Positions 53,249 to 63,038 of a stretch of 64,000 nt of DNA are shown here, one piece after another. This DNA comes from Fidelibacterota bacterium (lineage in GTDB: Bacteria; Fidelibacterota; UBA8477). A model generated the notes under the pieces. It was not told the origin of the DNA. It ran no database searches and worked only from the letters and a program-made list of their open reading frames with translations. The stretch spans positions 8,843 through 72,842 of the forward strand of contig JAIPJR010000001.1 in the NCBI GenBank assembly GCA_021734045.1, written 5' to 3'. The position numbers were made by a program, and so were the translations under genes. Positions within the stretch are counted from its first letter, which is position 1, and the number at the start of each line of letters is the position of its first letter.

Positions 53249-54388
53249 ATGCATAATTCTGGTACCGAAAAAAAAGATATCAAGCCGATAAATAAATTAA
53301 TTTTAGTTCTTTATACATACCGTAAAGGATTTGTTATATCAAATTTTATTGTAGGTATTTTAGGACTAATAATCGCATTTAATCTACCACTATGGTACAG
53401 AAGTACTGGCTTGGTTTTGGTACAGCAGGAATCAAATACCTCCAGTATCGCCTCAATGATTGCACAGGTTGCACCATTTCCTACCATGCTTAGCTCAGGA
53501 GATAAAGTCATGCAATATATGGGGCTGCTGACATCTCAAAACGTGTTGGATTCCATAATTGAAAAATATAATTTGAAAGAATTATACAAAAAACAGACAA
53601 AATTCCACACGTACCAGGCTGTAAAATCGCATCTATCACTTGAAGATAGGCAGGATGGTACTTTCTCAATATCGTATCTGGTAAAGGAGAACCCGGAACT
53701 AGCAGCTAAAATCGTTAATAGTTTTTATGCTGAATTGAATAAATTAATATTAAAAATCAATCGATCAAAAGCGGTTGATTACAGAACTTATTTGAGTCAA
53801 AGTTATAATGTTGCCAATCAGAGACTGGAAAACCTACTAGAGGAATTTAGAGAATTTCAAGACAGTACAGGAATCGTGTCCATTGAGGAACAGATAAAAT
53901 CTTCTTTGCTGGGTCTAGCAGATTTGGAGGCACGAAGATTAACAAATCGGATTGAATTAGAGTATGCGCAGAAAACATTAGGCGAAGATGATCCTACAGT
54001 CTTATCCATTGAACAAAGACTTGATGCAATTGCCCGAGAAATCCATAAATATCGTACAAGCGGTGAATATTCAAATATACCAATTATTTCTATACCTGAA
54101 GCAAGTATTTCTTATATGAATCATTATCGTACTGTCGAAGTTCAAGTTAAGGTCGTTGAATATCTTGCGTTACAATTGGAGCAAGCCAAACTGGAAGAAC
54201 AAAAACAATCTGCTAATCTTTATCTCGTGAATCCGGCTCAACCAGCCGACTATAAATCAGAACCGAAACGTTTGAATGTACTCATTACAATATTATTCTT
54301 TTTTAATGTTGCATTTATGCTTTATTATTTAATAAAAGACTACTATTCACGTAATAAATCTGAACTTACCACTATTTTACACTCGTGA
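53249..54388 (+). CDS. Chain-length determinant (Wzz-like) protein
   Basis: Polysaccharide co-polymerase of the inner membrane, 379 residues. Two membrane helices flank a large coiled-coil region: KGFVISNFIVGILGLIIAFNLPLW near the start and VLITILFFFNVAFMLYYLI near the end, with the Pro-rich PAQPADYKSEPKRLN just before. It lacks a tyrosine-kinase domain. Base composition turns AT-rich from here. Overlaps the next gene by four bases. Confidence 0.85.
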   Translation: MHNSGTEKKDIKPINKLILVLYTYRKGFVISNFIVGILGLIIAFNLPLWYRSTGLVLVQQESNTSSIASMIAQVAPFPTMLSSGDKVMQYMGLLTSQNVLDSIIEKYNLKELYKKQTKFHTYQAVKSHLSLEDRQDGTFSISYLVKENPELAAKIVNSFYAELNKLILKINRSKAVDYRTYLSQSYNVANQRLENLLEEFREFQDSTGIVSIEEQIKSSLLGLADLEARRLTNRIELEYAQKTLGEDDPTVLSIEQRLDAIAREIHKYRTSGEYSNIPIISIPEASISYMNHYRTVEVQVKVVEYLALQLEQAKLEEQKQSANLYLVNPAQPADYKSEPKRLNVLITILFFFNVAFMLYYLIKDYYSRNKSELTTILHS

Positions 54389-55677
54389 GTGGAAGAAATT
54401 TTTATTTACATCTGCCGATATTAGTATTTGCTGTTATTTGGCTCACAGTTATCTCACTATATTTTAATAATCCATATAATTTTCCGAGTTTACTTAGTGA
54501 AACCAAACTAATCTTGTTCTCGGGAATTTTATCTGTATTCGCAGGTTATTATCTGGTACATTATTTTACCACTTCTTTGGATAATAAAATACAACAAACA
54601 AAGGGTGCTTTGGTTGTGTTTGATGAAAAAAAAATGATGACCATAACTGGTATAATGACAATATTACCAATAATAGGTGTCATTTTAGCTTTTATTTTTA
54701 TCCTTGAGCTGGTTGGTGGAGCTGAAAATTTTTTCACGCGCCCTTTGTATGTTCGTCATTTGATTGTTGAATTTCAGAGAAGCACTCTGAGTAATTGGTC
54801 ACTAGCATTTTCTGTATCGAACTATTTTATTAGCGTAGTTTATGTATGTAATTTATTGGGTGGTGTTGTTTTTAATTTCAGCAGTAAATGGCGATATATT
54901 GGGCTTTTACCGATAGTCGTTGGCGCGATTGCCAGTGCATTATTTATTCGACGTTATGTCTTTATAAATGCAGCATCATTCTGGTTGATAAGTTTATTGT
55001 TCTCATCTTATTATTACCCCCAAGTACTGAGGAGAAAAATACTTCGCAGGTTTAGAATGATCTTGATGATTATTGGCATCGTATTTTTTGGATTTACAAT
55101 TGTCATACTTACTTTGCGAGCCGTTACTGACACAGGTATGGCTGATTATTTTATTGAGAGTATTCTGTCTTATTACACTGGTGGTGTTGGTGCTTTCAAT
55201 CAGATGGTTACAAACAATTACGATTACACGTGGGGAACTACCACCTTTAGAAGCATTTTTAAGTGGCTTGACAGGTTGCATCTTTGGGATTTAGATAGAA
55301 TCGTAGGCAGTCAATTGGAATTTGTTCGCGTTGGCAGAACCTGGCTAAACACATACACCTACGCGTACAGTTTCTTTCGTGATTTTGGATTAATAGGGGT
55401 ATTAATCATGTCGTTAATTTGGGGAGGATTAACAAGATACATTATGGGGTTGACCTTTAACAAATATTCATTTGTGAAGTTGTTTTGGAGTGTTTCACTC
55501 ACGTTTTCTTTTTTAATGTCTTTTTATTCATTCTTTTTTGATGGGCTTACGACTATTGTATTCTGGGCACTTATTGCTTGGTTAGTCGACAGATTTATGC
55601 GGAAGCATGATGTATACCTGATAAGTAGTCCCGTTATTGAGGCCAACCAAAATTCCTTGAGTTTACAAAATCATTAA
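54385..55677 (+). CDS. Wzy-like oligosaccharide repeat polymerase
   Basis: 430 residues, at least ten membrane helices, no recognisable soluble domain. Size, topology and position between wzz and glycosyltransferases fit an O-antigen/capsule polymerase; the long loop around residues 250-320 with NYDYTWGTTTFRSIF matches the OAG-type polymerases. GTG start overlaps the wzz stop. Such proteins diverge strongly, so the call rests partly on context. Confidence 0.7.
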   Translation: MSGRNFYLHLPILVFAVIWLTVISLYFNNPYNFPSLLSETKLILFSGILSVFAGYYLVHYFTTSLDNKIQQTKGALVVFDEKKMMTITGIMTILPIIGVILAFIFILELVGGAENFFTRPLYVRHLIVEFQRSTLSNWSLAFSVSNYFISVVYVCNLLGGVVFNFSSKWRYIGLLPIVVGAIASALFIRRYVFINAASFWLISLLFSSYYYPQVLRRKILRRFRMILMIIGIVFFGFTIVILTLRAVTDTGMADYFIESILSYYTGGVGAFNQMVTNNYDYTWGTTTFRSIFKWLDRLHLWDLDRIVGSQLEFVRVGRTWLNTYTYAYSFFRDFGLIGVLIMSLIWGGLTRYIMGLTFNKYSFVKLFWSVSLTFSFLMSFYSFFFDGLTTIVFWALIAWLVDRFMRKHDVYLISSPVIEANQNSLSLQNH

Positions 55678-55691
55678 TACGAAACGGTATT

Positions 55692-56864
55692 ATGGCTGGC
55701 ACAGGTAAACACATATTATTTATTGGCAATCTACCAACCCCCTATGGTGGTGTGGCAACACATTGTCATAATTTGGTTCATCATTTGGCTATAGCGAATG
55801 TGAATATATATTTTCTTGATTCAAAACCACGGCCTTTTAAACAAATTCCAAAGGGAATTAGTTTTTTTAGTATATCAAAGAAAATACATGTACTAGCTGT
55901 TGCAGTTATTTTGTTTCTGTTGAAACCGTCCAGATGGCGCTGGTTATTTCAAATACCCCTTCGAGATTTCATCAAGTTAGCTTCAATTTGGTATAAAGGT
56001 TGTCAAATATTAAAAACTTATCCATGTATCAATATTATTCACTCGCAGCACATTACTGCTATTTCTTTGGCTTCAACATTGCTGAAAGAAAAATTTAAAA
56101 CAAGACATTTGGCAACTGTTCATGGGGCTGAAATTACTGATTTTAAATTATTTATAAAATGGAAAAAATGTATTGATTATGTCATTCAAAACGTGGATAC
56201 ACTGATCAGTGTATCTAAATATACAGCTAAACATGTTGAGAATTATTATCCTCATGCTAAAAATAAATTAAATATAATACCAAATGGGGTGGGACCTGAA
56301 TTCAAACTTGATCTGGAGGCTAAAAGAGAAAGGAAAATTCTCTTTGTTGGCGATTTTCATCCGCGTAAGGGCGTCAATATATTGCTACAAGCGTTTCATA
56401 CTTTAAAAGACCTGGGCTGGAGTTTACATCTAGTAGGGACACCAGGATCGGCACTAGTTGAAGTACAGCAATTAATTTCACATTTGGATTTGGACCAGAA
56501 AGTCTCCATCTCGTTAAATGTATCTCATGAAGCGTTAATCAATATTTACAACAAAGCTTCAATTTTTGTATTTCCGACACAATTAGAGACAGAGGGATTT
56601 GGCATTGTCGCATTAGAAGCAATGTCATCAGGGTGTCCGGTGATCGCCTCAAATATTGCCGCTATTCCTGAAATAGTAGAGCATGAAAAGACCGGTTTAC
56701 TATTTCCTCCAGGTGATATAAGGGCCTTGGGAAAAGAAATTAAACGATTGATAATAGATGAAGTATTTAGATCTCAATTAGTCGCCCATGCGCAACAATC
56801 CCTCATTAAATATGATTGGGGAAATATCGCGGCGCGGACAAAACAACTTTATGAGAGTGACTAA
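55692..56864 (+). CDS. Glycosyltransferase family 4
   Basis: GT-B glycosyltransferase, 390 residues. N-terminal GNLPTPYGGVATHCHNLVHHL; C-terminal nucleotide-sugar site with LFVGDFHPRKGVNILLQAF, VFPTQLETEGFGIVALEAMSSGCPVIAS (the EX7E motif) and NIAAIPEIVEHEKTGLLFPPGD. AT-rich gene in the variable part of the locus. Sugar and linkage unknown. Confidence 0.85.
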   Translation: MAGTGKHILFIGNLPTPYGGVATHCHNLVHHLAIANVNIYFLDSKPRPFKQIPKGISFFSISKKIHVLAVAVILFLLKPSRWRWLFQIPLRDFIKLASIWYKGCQILKTYPCINIIHSQHITAISLASTLLKEKFKTRHLATVHGAEITDFKLFIKWKKCIDYVIQNVDTLISVSKYTAKHVENYYPHAKNKLNIIPNGVGPEFKLDLEAKRERKILFVGDFHPRKGVNILLQAFHTLKDLGWSLHLVGTPGSALVEVQQLISHLDLDQKVSISLNVSHEALINIYNKASIFVFPTQLETEGFGIVALEAMSSGCPVIASNIAAIPEIVEHEKTGLLFPPGDIRALGKEIKRLIIDEVFRSQLVAHAQQSLIKYDWGNIAARTKQLYESD

Positions 56865-56871
56865 TTGACTG

Positions 56872-58326
56872 ATGATGGGATTCTTCCAACAAAGTTTAAT
56901 TTATGGTCTTGGTCAACTCGCTGTTCAGTTGGTTGGTTTCCTGATCTATCCCATTCTCACAAATGATCGGTTTTTCTCAGTTGAAGACTTTGGCATCTGG
57001 AATATCTTAGCACCGACGATGACTATTATGACCATTATTTACAGTGGAGGTCTCTCCACCGGATTTTTTAAGTTTTTTATCAATACCGAATCGCCGGATC
57101 AACGTTATTCTGCATTTCATAGTAGTATGTTTATTGTTGCTGTATTCGGAGTAATCACAACGATGATTACCCTACCGGTACTTGCATTAGGATTAAGAGC
57201 CTCTGGCTCTTCAATACAGTGGCCGTACTTTGCTCTGGCAATGGTGACAGCATTCGCAAATGCGGTTATCGGTATCTGTTTGGCAGTGTATCGGGCTCAG
57301 GGTCGTGCAAAACAATTTGTAGCGATCAATTCCCTCAGATTTGTATTAATGTCGCTCCTAATAGCCATTGGTGTCATCATTTTCCAGGGTGGCTTGTGGG
57401 GACTGCTTATCGCATACAGTGCATCTGCCACTTTGGTAGGGATTTACTTGACTGTAAAAACTTTTGCAGGGTTCCAAAAGACAGCAATTCAAAAGAATTT
57501 ACGATCGAAGATACTCAAGTTTTCACTCCCGTTGATGCCCACACAGCTTGCAGGTTGGATTTTATCGGTGTCTGATAAATTTCTCATCGGGATACTTTTG
57601 GGTGTGACTGAAGTAGGCTTGTATAGTGCCGGGTATCAGATAGCACTGGTAACGAATGCATTTTTTATTGGTCCTTTTAGCTTGGCGTGGGGGCCATTTA
57701 TGTTTCGTGAGGGCGTAAAAACAGACGGCCCTTTAAAAATAGCCAGACTTTTAGAAATGTATACGATCATCGGAGGAATATTTGTCACGCCATTGATATT
57801 CTTAGGACCGGAAATAATCGCATTTTTGAACGGAAATATAACCTATGTTCCTTCGTATAGAGTTATCCCACCTGTTGCTCTGGGTTACTTATTTTTTGGT
57901 TATTATTTGTTTTATAGCACTGGTCTTAATCTCACGAACCGAACCGTGTATTTCCCGATTATCACCGGTTCTGTTGGTATTCTAAATATAACATTAAATT
58001 TAATTTTACTACCGCGTTGGGGGTATGTCGCTGCTGCATGGGTGACATTGATATCCTATTTCACGCTGTTTATAATAATGAAAATTAGTACGGCGAAGTT
58101 GTATCATATCCCGATCAAAAAATTGACGTTAATTGGTATCTGGGGAATATTATTCGGCCCCGTTTTGGGAGGGAGTTATTGGGTACAATCCACTGACTAT
58201 CCAATAAATTTTGCCTGGAAACTCATTATGATTTTCATTATTTGGTTTGTACTCATTTTTTCCAGTGACTTAACCCGAACGCGATTATTGATGATGCTCA
58301 ATTTTGGAGTACGCAAAGTTGAATAA
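56872..58326 (+). CDS. Wzx-like flippase (polysaccharide biosynthesis family)
   Basis: 484 residues with about 12-14 membrane helices and an N-terminus FQQSLIYGLGQLAVQLVGFLIYPILTNDRFFSVEDFGIWN, typical of MOP-family exporters that flip lipid-linked repeat units. Together with the Wzy- and Wzz-like genes this makes a Wzx/Wzy-dependent pathway. Overlaps the next gene by eight bases. Confidence 0.88.
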   Translation: MMGFFQQSLIYGLGQLAVQLVGFLIYPILTNDRFFSVEDFGIWNILAPTMTIMTIIYSGGLSTGFFKFFINTESPDQRYSAFHSSMFIVAVFGVITTMITLPVLALGLRASGSSIQWPYFALAMVTAFANAVIGICLAVYRAQGRAKQFVAINSLRFVLMSLLIAIGVIIFQGGLWGLLIAYSASATLVGIYLTVKTFAGFQKTAIQKNLRSKILKFSLPLMPTQLAGWILSVSDKFLIGILLGVTEVGLYSAGYQIALVTNAFFIGPFSLAWGPFMFREGVKTDGPLKIARLLEMYTIIGGIFVTPLIFLGPEIIAFLNGNITYVPSYRVIPPVALGYLFFGYYLFYSTGLNLTNRTVYFPIITGSVGILNITLNLILLPRWGYVAAAWVTLISYFTLFIIMKISTAKLYHIPIKKLTLIGIWGILFGPVLGGSYWVQSTDYPINFAWKLIMIFIIWFVLIFSSDLTRTRLLMMLNFGVRKVE

Positions 58327-59473
58327 TGCCGGATTAGATAGTACAATCCACCATTTGGAAGGCTGGCTACAGTCAAACGGTCTCTACGGGTACGATCCAT
58401 ATGATATAAAAGGACATTCATCTCTTATAAGGTTTCAGAAAAATCCTCTGACACGAAAGAGTATCAATCTTTTTGTGGAAGCAATGCCGCTTGTGTCTCG
58501 AAAAATATTTCAGATTAAACCAGTGGTCAACGCAAAAGCAGTTGCTTTATTAACACTTGCTTACCTAAATCGTTACAAATATACACAAAATCAGAATTAT
58601 TTAAAGCAAGCCAAGTTGGCCGGGAAATGGTTGGTTAAACATGCCAATGATTGGGACCCAAATATTGTGGGGTGGGGATATCCTTTCGATTGGCAATCAC
58701 GAGTGATGATTCCACGGGGGACGCCATCTAGTGTAGTGACGGCATTTGGTTTACAGGCTGTAATTGCATTGCAAAATAAATTTTCTGACCTGATTCCAAA
58801 TCCCCGGAAATTTTTCTTAGAGGCAGGTCAGTTTTTTACAGAGTTGCTCAATCAATCGCCAGAAGGTTGCTTTAGCTATACACCTGTCGATCAGTTTAAA
58901 GTTCACAACGCAAATTTGTTTTCCGCTTACAGCTTACTTTTACTTGCCGATCTAACCGAAAATGCTGAATACAGTAACTTAGCAAAACGTGCGGTTGACT
59001 ATACAATTTCACAACAGGGTCCTGAAGGGGGCTTTGGCTATTGGGGAGATGAATTTGAAAATAAAATCATTGATAATTTTCATACTGGCTATGTTATAAG
59101 GCTGCTCTACCGAATAAATGGTATCCTAAACCACAGGCCTCTAGAGGACACGATTGACAGGGCGATGCATTTTTATTCAGAAAATCTATTTGAGGGAAAT
59201 TTTCCTAAAGATCGACATAATCGGCTCTATCCAATAGATGTACATACCCTTACGGAAGTAATATTAGTGTATTGCGAATTACCGGCATATCGGAAACTGC
59301 TTAAATCAAAAGTAGATAAAACGCTATCCTTCATTATCAATAAAATGCAGTACAAGCCTGGCTACATTGCTTATAAGAAATACCCTCTTTTCACAGTGAA
59401 GTTTCCTTTTCTTAGATGGAATCAGGCGTGGACATATTATGCCCTTTCTGAATTACAGAGGTGTACTGAATGA
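58319..59473 (+). CDS. Predicted alpha/alpha-barrel sugar-active protein, function unknown
   Basis: 384 residues from a TTG with GGAG nine bases upstream. The sequence is a series of paired helices with repeats such as AKAVALLTLAYLNRY, LAKRAVDYTISQQGPEGGFGYWGDE and HNRLYPIDVHTLTEVILVY. Conserved-looking WGYPFDWQSR and PRGTPSSVVTAFGLQAV resemble six-hairpin glycosidase or uronyl-epimerase folds. Not secreted (no signal peptide). In polysaccharide loci it may modify a uronic acid before export, but that is a guess. Homologues are sometimes mislabelled as aminolevulinate dehydratase. Confidence 0.45.
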   Translation: MNNAGLDSTIHHLEGWLQSNGLYGYDPYDIKGHSSLIRFQKNPLTRKSINLFVEAMPLVSRKIFQIKPVVNAKAVALLTLAYLNRYKYTQNQNYLKQAKLAGKWLVKHANDWDPNIVGWGYPFDWQSRVMIPRGTPSSVVTAFGLQAVIALQNKFSDLIPNPRKFFLEAGQFFTELLNQSPEGCFSYTPVDQFKVHNANLFSAYSLLLLADLTENAEYSNLAKRAVDYTISQQGPEGGFGYWGDEFENKIIDNFHTGYVIRLLYRINGILNHRPLEDTIDRAMHFYSENLFEGNFPKDRHNRLYPIDVHTLTEVILVYCELPAYRKLLKSKVDKTLSFIINKMQYKPGYIAYKKYPLFTVKFPFLRWNQAWTYYALSELQRCTE

Positions 59474-60696
59474 CAGTTATCCTCATGTTACTACAAACGA
59501 ATTTTCCTCCGGATATTCGAGTAGAAAATGAAATCGATTCATTAACGGAAGCAGGACATGAAGTTCACCTGATTTGCCAGAACAAGGGTGATGAACCAGA
59601 ACAGGAACGATGGCAAGCAGCCTTTATCCATCGGATACCAACTATTTTGGGTAACACCCTGCTCGGAAAAATCATGCAAGCACCTATTTTTTTAAACCCA
59701 CTTTGGCTTTGGTATATCAACAAAATTGGTAAGAGATTTAAAATTAAGATTATCCACGTTCATGATCTGCCTTTAACGCCGATGGCCATGATTTTTAAAG
59801 CATTCCGGCGAGTAAAAATTATTTATGATATGCATGAGAATTACCCCGCAGCATTGAGCGTTTGGAATAAGCAAGGGCTCGAAAGACTCCTGAAAAATTA
59901 TTGGATTGCCGAGCTGATAGAACGGAGAGCTGCCCGCCTGTTTGATCATTTTATTGCTGTAATTGAGGAAAACAAAACCCGTTTTATAAGAGACCATGGT
60001 GTTTTACCTGGGCAGATTTCAATTGTGAGCAATTTAGTGGTACTGTCTAAATACAAACCCGAAACTAGCTATGATGAATTTACGTTTCCGGCTGATAAGC
60101 ACGTCCTCATCTACACTGGTGGTTTGGATCTTCATCGTGGTTTGGGTTTAACACTCAGCATGTTCAAATTATTAGCGCAAATTCGAAAAGATGTATATTT
60201 ACTTGTTGTTGGAGGAGGCCGTTCAGCTGCTGGAAAAGTAGAGGAACGCAAGCTGATCGATGAAATAAAGACTGACTCAATTTTACATAAATCAGTACAT
60301 ATCACAGGGTGGGTGGATTTCAAATATTTACCTTGGCTGGTCCAACAGAGCAAGATTTGTTTGTTACCACAGGAATCGAATCCACATACGGACACAACTA
60401 TACCTCACAAATTATTCCAGTACATGGCTATGGCAAAACCAGTGGTCGCAGCAGATGCTGTTCCTGTTAAAAGAATTATCGAGAAAACTGGTGCTGGCGT
60501 GATCTTTCCTTCCGGTGATGCGAAAGTATATGCTGCTATTGTTGATCAGCTCCTCTCCTCCTCACAGGCTGTTCACTACGGTGACCAGGGGCGCAAGGCA
60601 GTTATTGCTCAATACAACTGGGATATTGCGGCAGAAAAACTTATTGGCATATACCAGGAAATTTTTGAAGGCGCATTTCCTGGTAATAAATTTTAG
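59470..60696 (+). CDS. Glycosyltransferase family 4
   Basis: GT-B transferase, 408 residues. N-terminus LLQTNFPPDIRVENEIDSLTEAGHEVHLIC, IIHVHDLPLTPMAMI, YDMHENYPAA; donor-site region IYTGGLDLHRGLGLTLSMFKLL and PHKLFQYMAMAKPVVAADAVPVKRIIEKTGAGVIFPSGD. ATGA overlap with the previous gene. Last gene of the AT-rich stretch. Confidence 0.85.
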   Translation: MTVILMLLQTNFPPDIRVENEIDSLTEAGHEVHLICQNKGDEPEQERWQAAFIHRIPTILGNTLLGKIMQAPIFLNPLWLWYINKIGKRFKIKIIHVHDLPLTPMAMIFKAFRRVKIIYDMHENYPAALSVWNKQGLERLLKNYWIAELIERRAARLFDHFIAVIEENKTRFIRDHGVLPGQISIVSNLVVLSKYKPETSYDEFTFPADKHVLIYTGGLDLHRGLGLTLSMFKLLAQIRKDVYLLVVGGGRSAAGKVEERKLIDEIKTDSILHKSVHITGWVDFKYLPWLVQQSKICLLPQESNPHTDTTIPHKLFQYMAMAKPVVAADAVPVKRIIEKTGAGVIFPSGDAKVYAAIVDQLLSSSQAVHYGDQGRKAVIAQYNWDIAAEKLIGIYQEIFEGAFPGNKF

Positions 60697-60715
60697 GTTG
60701 TTTACTTTTCATAAC

Positions 60716-61933
60716 ATGCGCATCCTCATCATCTCCCAATATCATCCCCCTGAAATGGGCGCCGCAGCAACCCGTTGGTCAGATTATGCAAGATTGCTGG
60801 CCTCCCGGGGATATCAGATTCAGGTCATTTCGGAAGTCCCCAATTATCCCAGTGGTGTCATCTCTCATGAATATGCACCAGGGAACCGGTTTAATCTGGT
60901 AAGGGCGGGCGGTCAAGTACCTTATAATTTATTGAGGGTTCCGGTTTGGGCCAATCCGCGCCAAAACACTTTCCAGCGCATGGGCTTCTTTTTCTCCTTC
61001 ATGTGTTCGGCCATTTACGCGGCACTTAAGCTACCCCGATTTGACTTAGTTATCACTACCAGCCCTCCTTTATTCGTGGGATTGGTGGGTGTGGTACTAA
61101 AACGCATAAAGCGCAACCGAGTCATTCTGGATATACGAGATTTATGGCCCGAATCGGCTGTGATTTTGGGTGAGTTGAAAAATCCACTTCCCATCCGCAT
61201 TGGTCGTTGGCTGGAACGGTTGGTTTATCATCATGTGAACCATTTATTGTTGGCAGTGCCGGGATTTACAGAACATTTAGAGCGCTTTAAGTTTCCACCC
61301 GGGACGAGAATGCTCCCACTGATGAATGGTGTGGATCGTGGATTTTATGACCAAGTGGGATGCATCCCCAGAACTGAACAATCATCGCCCTTTACTGTGG
61401 TGTACGCCGGGAACTTTGGGTTGGCACAAAACCTGGAAGTCTTTCTCCAGGCCGCGGAAATACTAATAGATAAGCCCATTCGTTTTCTCCTGGTTGGAGA
61501 TGGAACCCGACGCGAGAACCTTTTAGAAAAGGCACAGCATCGTGGCTTGAATCAGGTGGAATTTCGTAAACCAGTCTCAAGGTCCGAATTAGCGAAAATC
61601 CTGCGCCAGGCAGATGTAGGCCTGGTTCCATTAATGGATAGTCCGCTATTTCTACACGCAATACCGTCAAAATTGCTGGAATTCATGGCGTGTGAGTTGC
61701 CGAGTATTGTAAGTATCCGGGGTGAAGTCGAGGCTTTGATTTCTCAATCGGGCGGCGGACTTTGTATCGAACCGGAAGACGCAACAGCATTGGCAGAAAA
61801 AATTCTGGAACTCTATGAAAATCCAACCCTGCGACTCGAAATGGGTCAGCGGGGGCGGGAATATGTAGGCGGAAACCTGATAAAACAGGATTTACTGAAA
61901 CAGGCCTTGACAATTATCGAAAAAGAAGCCTGA
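60716..61933 (+). CDS. Glycosyltransferase family 4 (WbuB-like)
   Basis: 405 residues from ATG 60716. N-terminus ILIISQYHPPEMGAAATRWSDYARLLASRGY and EVPNYPSG resemble WbuB-type aminosugar transferases. Then ILDIRDLWPESAVILGEL and the donor site VVYAGNFGLAQNLEVFLQAAEIL, VGLVPLMDSPLFLHAIPSKLLEFMACELPSIVS. Composition is GC-richer again from here. The open frame extends back to 60515 inside the preceding gene, but that part is not family-like. Confidence 0.85.
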   Translation: MRILIISQYHPPEMGAAATRWSDYARLLASRGYQIQVISEVPNYPSGVISHEYAPGNRFNLVRAGGQVPYNLLRVPVWANPRQNTFQRMGFFFSFMCSAIYAALKLPRFDLVITTSPPLFVGLVGVVLKRIKRNRVILDIRDLWPESAVILGELKNPLPIRIGRWLERLVYHHVNHLLLAVPGFTEHLERFKFPPGTRMLPLMNGVDRGFYDQVGCIPRTEQSSPFTVVYAGNFGLAQNLEVFLQAAEILIDKPIRFLLVGDGTRRENLLEKAQHRGLNQVEFRKPVSRSELAKILRQADVGLVPLMDSPLFLHAIPSKLLEFMACELPSIVSIRGEVEALISQSGGGLCIEPEDATALAEKILELYENPTLRLEMGQRGREYVGGNLIKQDLLKQALTIIEKEA

Positions 61934-61940
61934 TTAGATC

Positions 61941-63011
61941 ATGAAAACCAAAAAACTCCTCTCAATCATCGGTGCCCGGCCGCAATTCGTAAAGGCCAGC
62001 GTGGTTTCAAAAGCGTTGCGAAATCGCGGTGTAGACGAAATCCTGGTCCATACGGGGCAACATTACGATGACAATATGTCCCGTGTATTTTTCGAGGAAA
62101 TGGGTATTCCCCGTCCGGATTACAATCTGGAAGTGGGTTCCGGGACCCAGGGCGCTCAAACTGCGACTACACTGGAACGCATTGAGCGGGTCATGTTAGA
62201 AGAGAAACCGGACTGGGTGTTGGTGTATGGTGATACCAATGCCACCATAGCCGGCGCGCTGGCAGCAGCGAAGCTTCATATTCCCATCGCCCATGTGGAA
62301 GCAGGTTTGCGCTCCTATAACCGCACCATGCCAGAGGAAATCAATCGTGTGGTGACGGATGTGCTGTCCACACTTCTGTTTTGTCCCACCTCAGCGGCCG
62401 TGAAGAATCTGGAGCAGGAAGGAATGACCAAAGGTGTCCATGTGATCGGTGATGTGATGGTGGATGCATTGCAATTCTATACACCTTTGGGCGAAGAAAA
62501 ATCTAAGATTCTGTCGCAGCTGAAGATTCAACCAAAGCATTACGCTCTCATGACTATTCACCGACCGGCCAACGCCGATTCACCGGAGCGGCTCCAGGCA
62601 TTAATGGAGGCTCTCAAGATCTGTGACTATCCTGTCATATTTCCGGTGCACCCCCGCACGCGCCGCCTGGTGAATCAGGTGTTTACGCTAAAAAATCATC
62701 CCGTTCAACTGGTGGATCCGGTGGGCTACCTGGATATGATGGTTCTGGAGAAGAATGCCCGGGTAATCGTCACCGATTCCGGTGGCATTCAGAAGGAAGC
62801 GTATTTGCACAAGGTGCCCTGTCTCACGGTGCGGCCGGAAACCGAGTGGACGGAAACCGTGGCTGATGGTTGGAATACGCTGGTGAATGACCGGATTGGG
62901 GAATTGTCTGGTTTAATTGCAGAGCCACCAGCTCCCCGAAAATGGTCGGCCCATTATGGTGACGGCCAGGCGGCTGAGAAAATTACCGAAATTCTATTAC
63001 AGTCTTTTTAA
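61941..63011 (+). CDS. UDP-N-acetylglucosamine 2-epimerase (non-hydrolysing, WecB/WbpI family)
   Basis: Interconverts UDP-GlcNAc and UDP-ManNAc or the corresponding uronic forms; 356 residues, normal length. SIIGARPQFVKASVVSKAL, VHTGQHYDDNMSRVFFEE, YGDTNATIAGALAAA, HVEAGLRSYNRTMPEEINRVVTD, HRPAN and TDSGGIQKEAYLHKVPCLTVRPETEWTET are diagnostic. Closes the polysaccharide locus. Confidence 0.92.
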   Translation: MKTKKLLSIIGARPQFVKASVVSKALRNRGVDEILVHTGQHYDDNMSRVFFEEMGIPRPDYNLEVGSGTQGAQTATTLERIERVMLEEKPDWVLVYGDTNATIAGALAAAKLHIPIAHVEAGLRSYNRTMPEEINRVVTDVLSTLLFCPTSAAVKNLEQEGMTKGVHVIGDVMVDALQFYTPLGEEKSKILSQLKIQPKHYALMTIHRPANADSPERLQALMEALKICDYPVIFPVHPRTRRLVNQVFTLKNHPVQLVDPVGYLDMMVLEKNARVIVTDSGGIQKEAYLHKVPCLTVRPETEWTETVADGWNTLVNDRIGELSGLIAEPPAPRKWSAHYGDGQAAEKITEILLQSF

Positions 63012-63038
63012 ATCAATTTTTAATGGGCTGGTGCTTAC

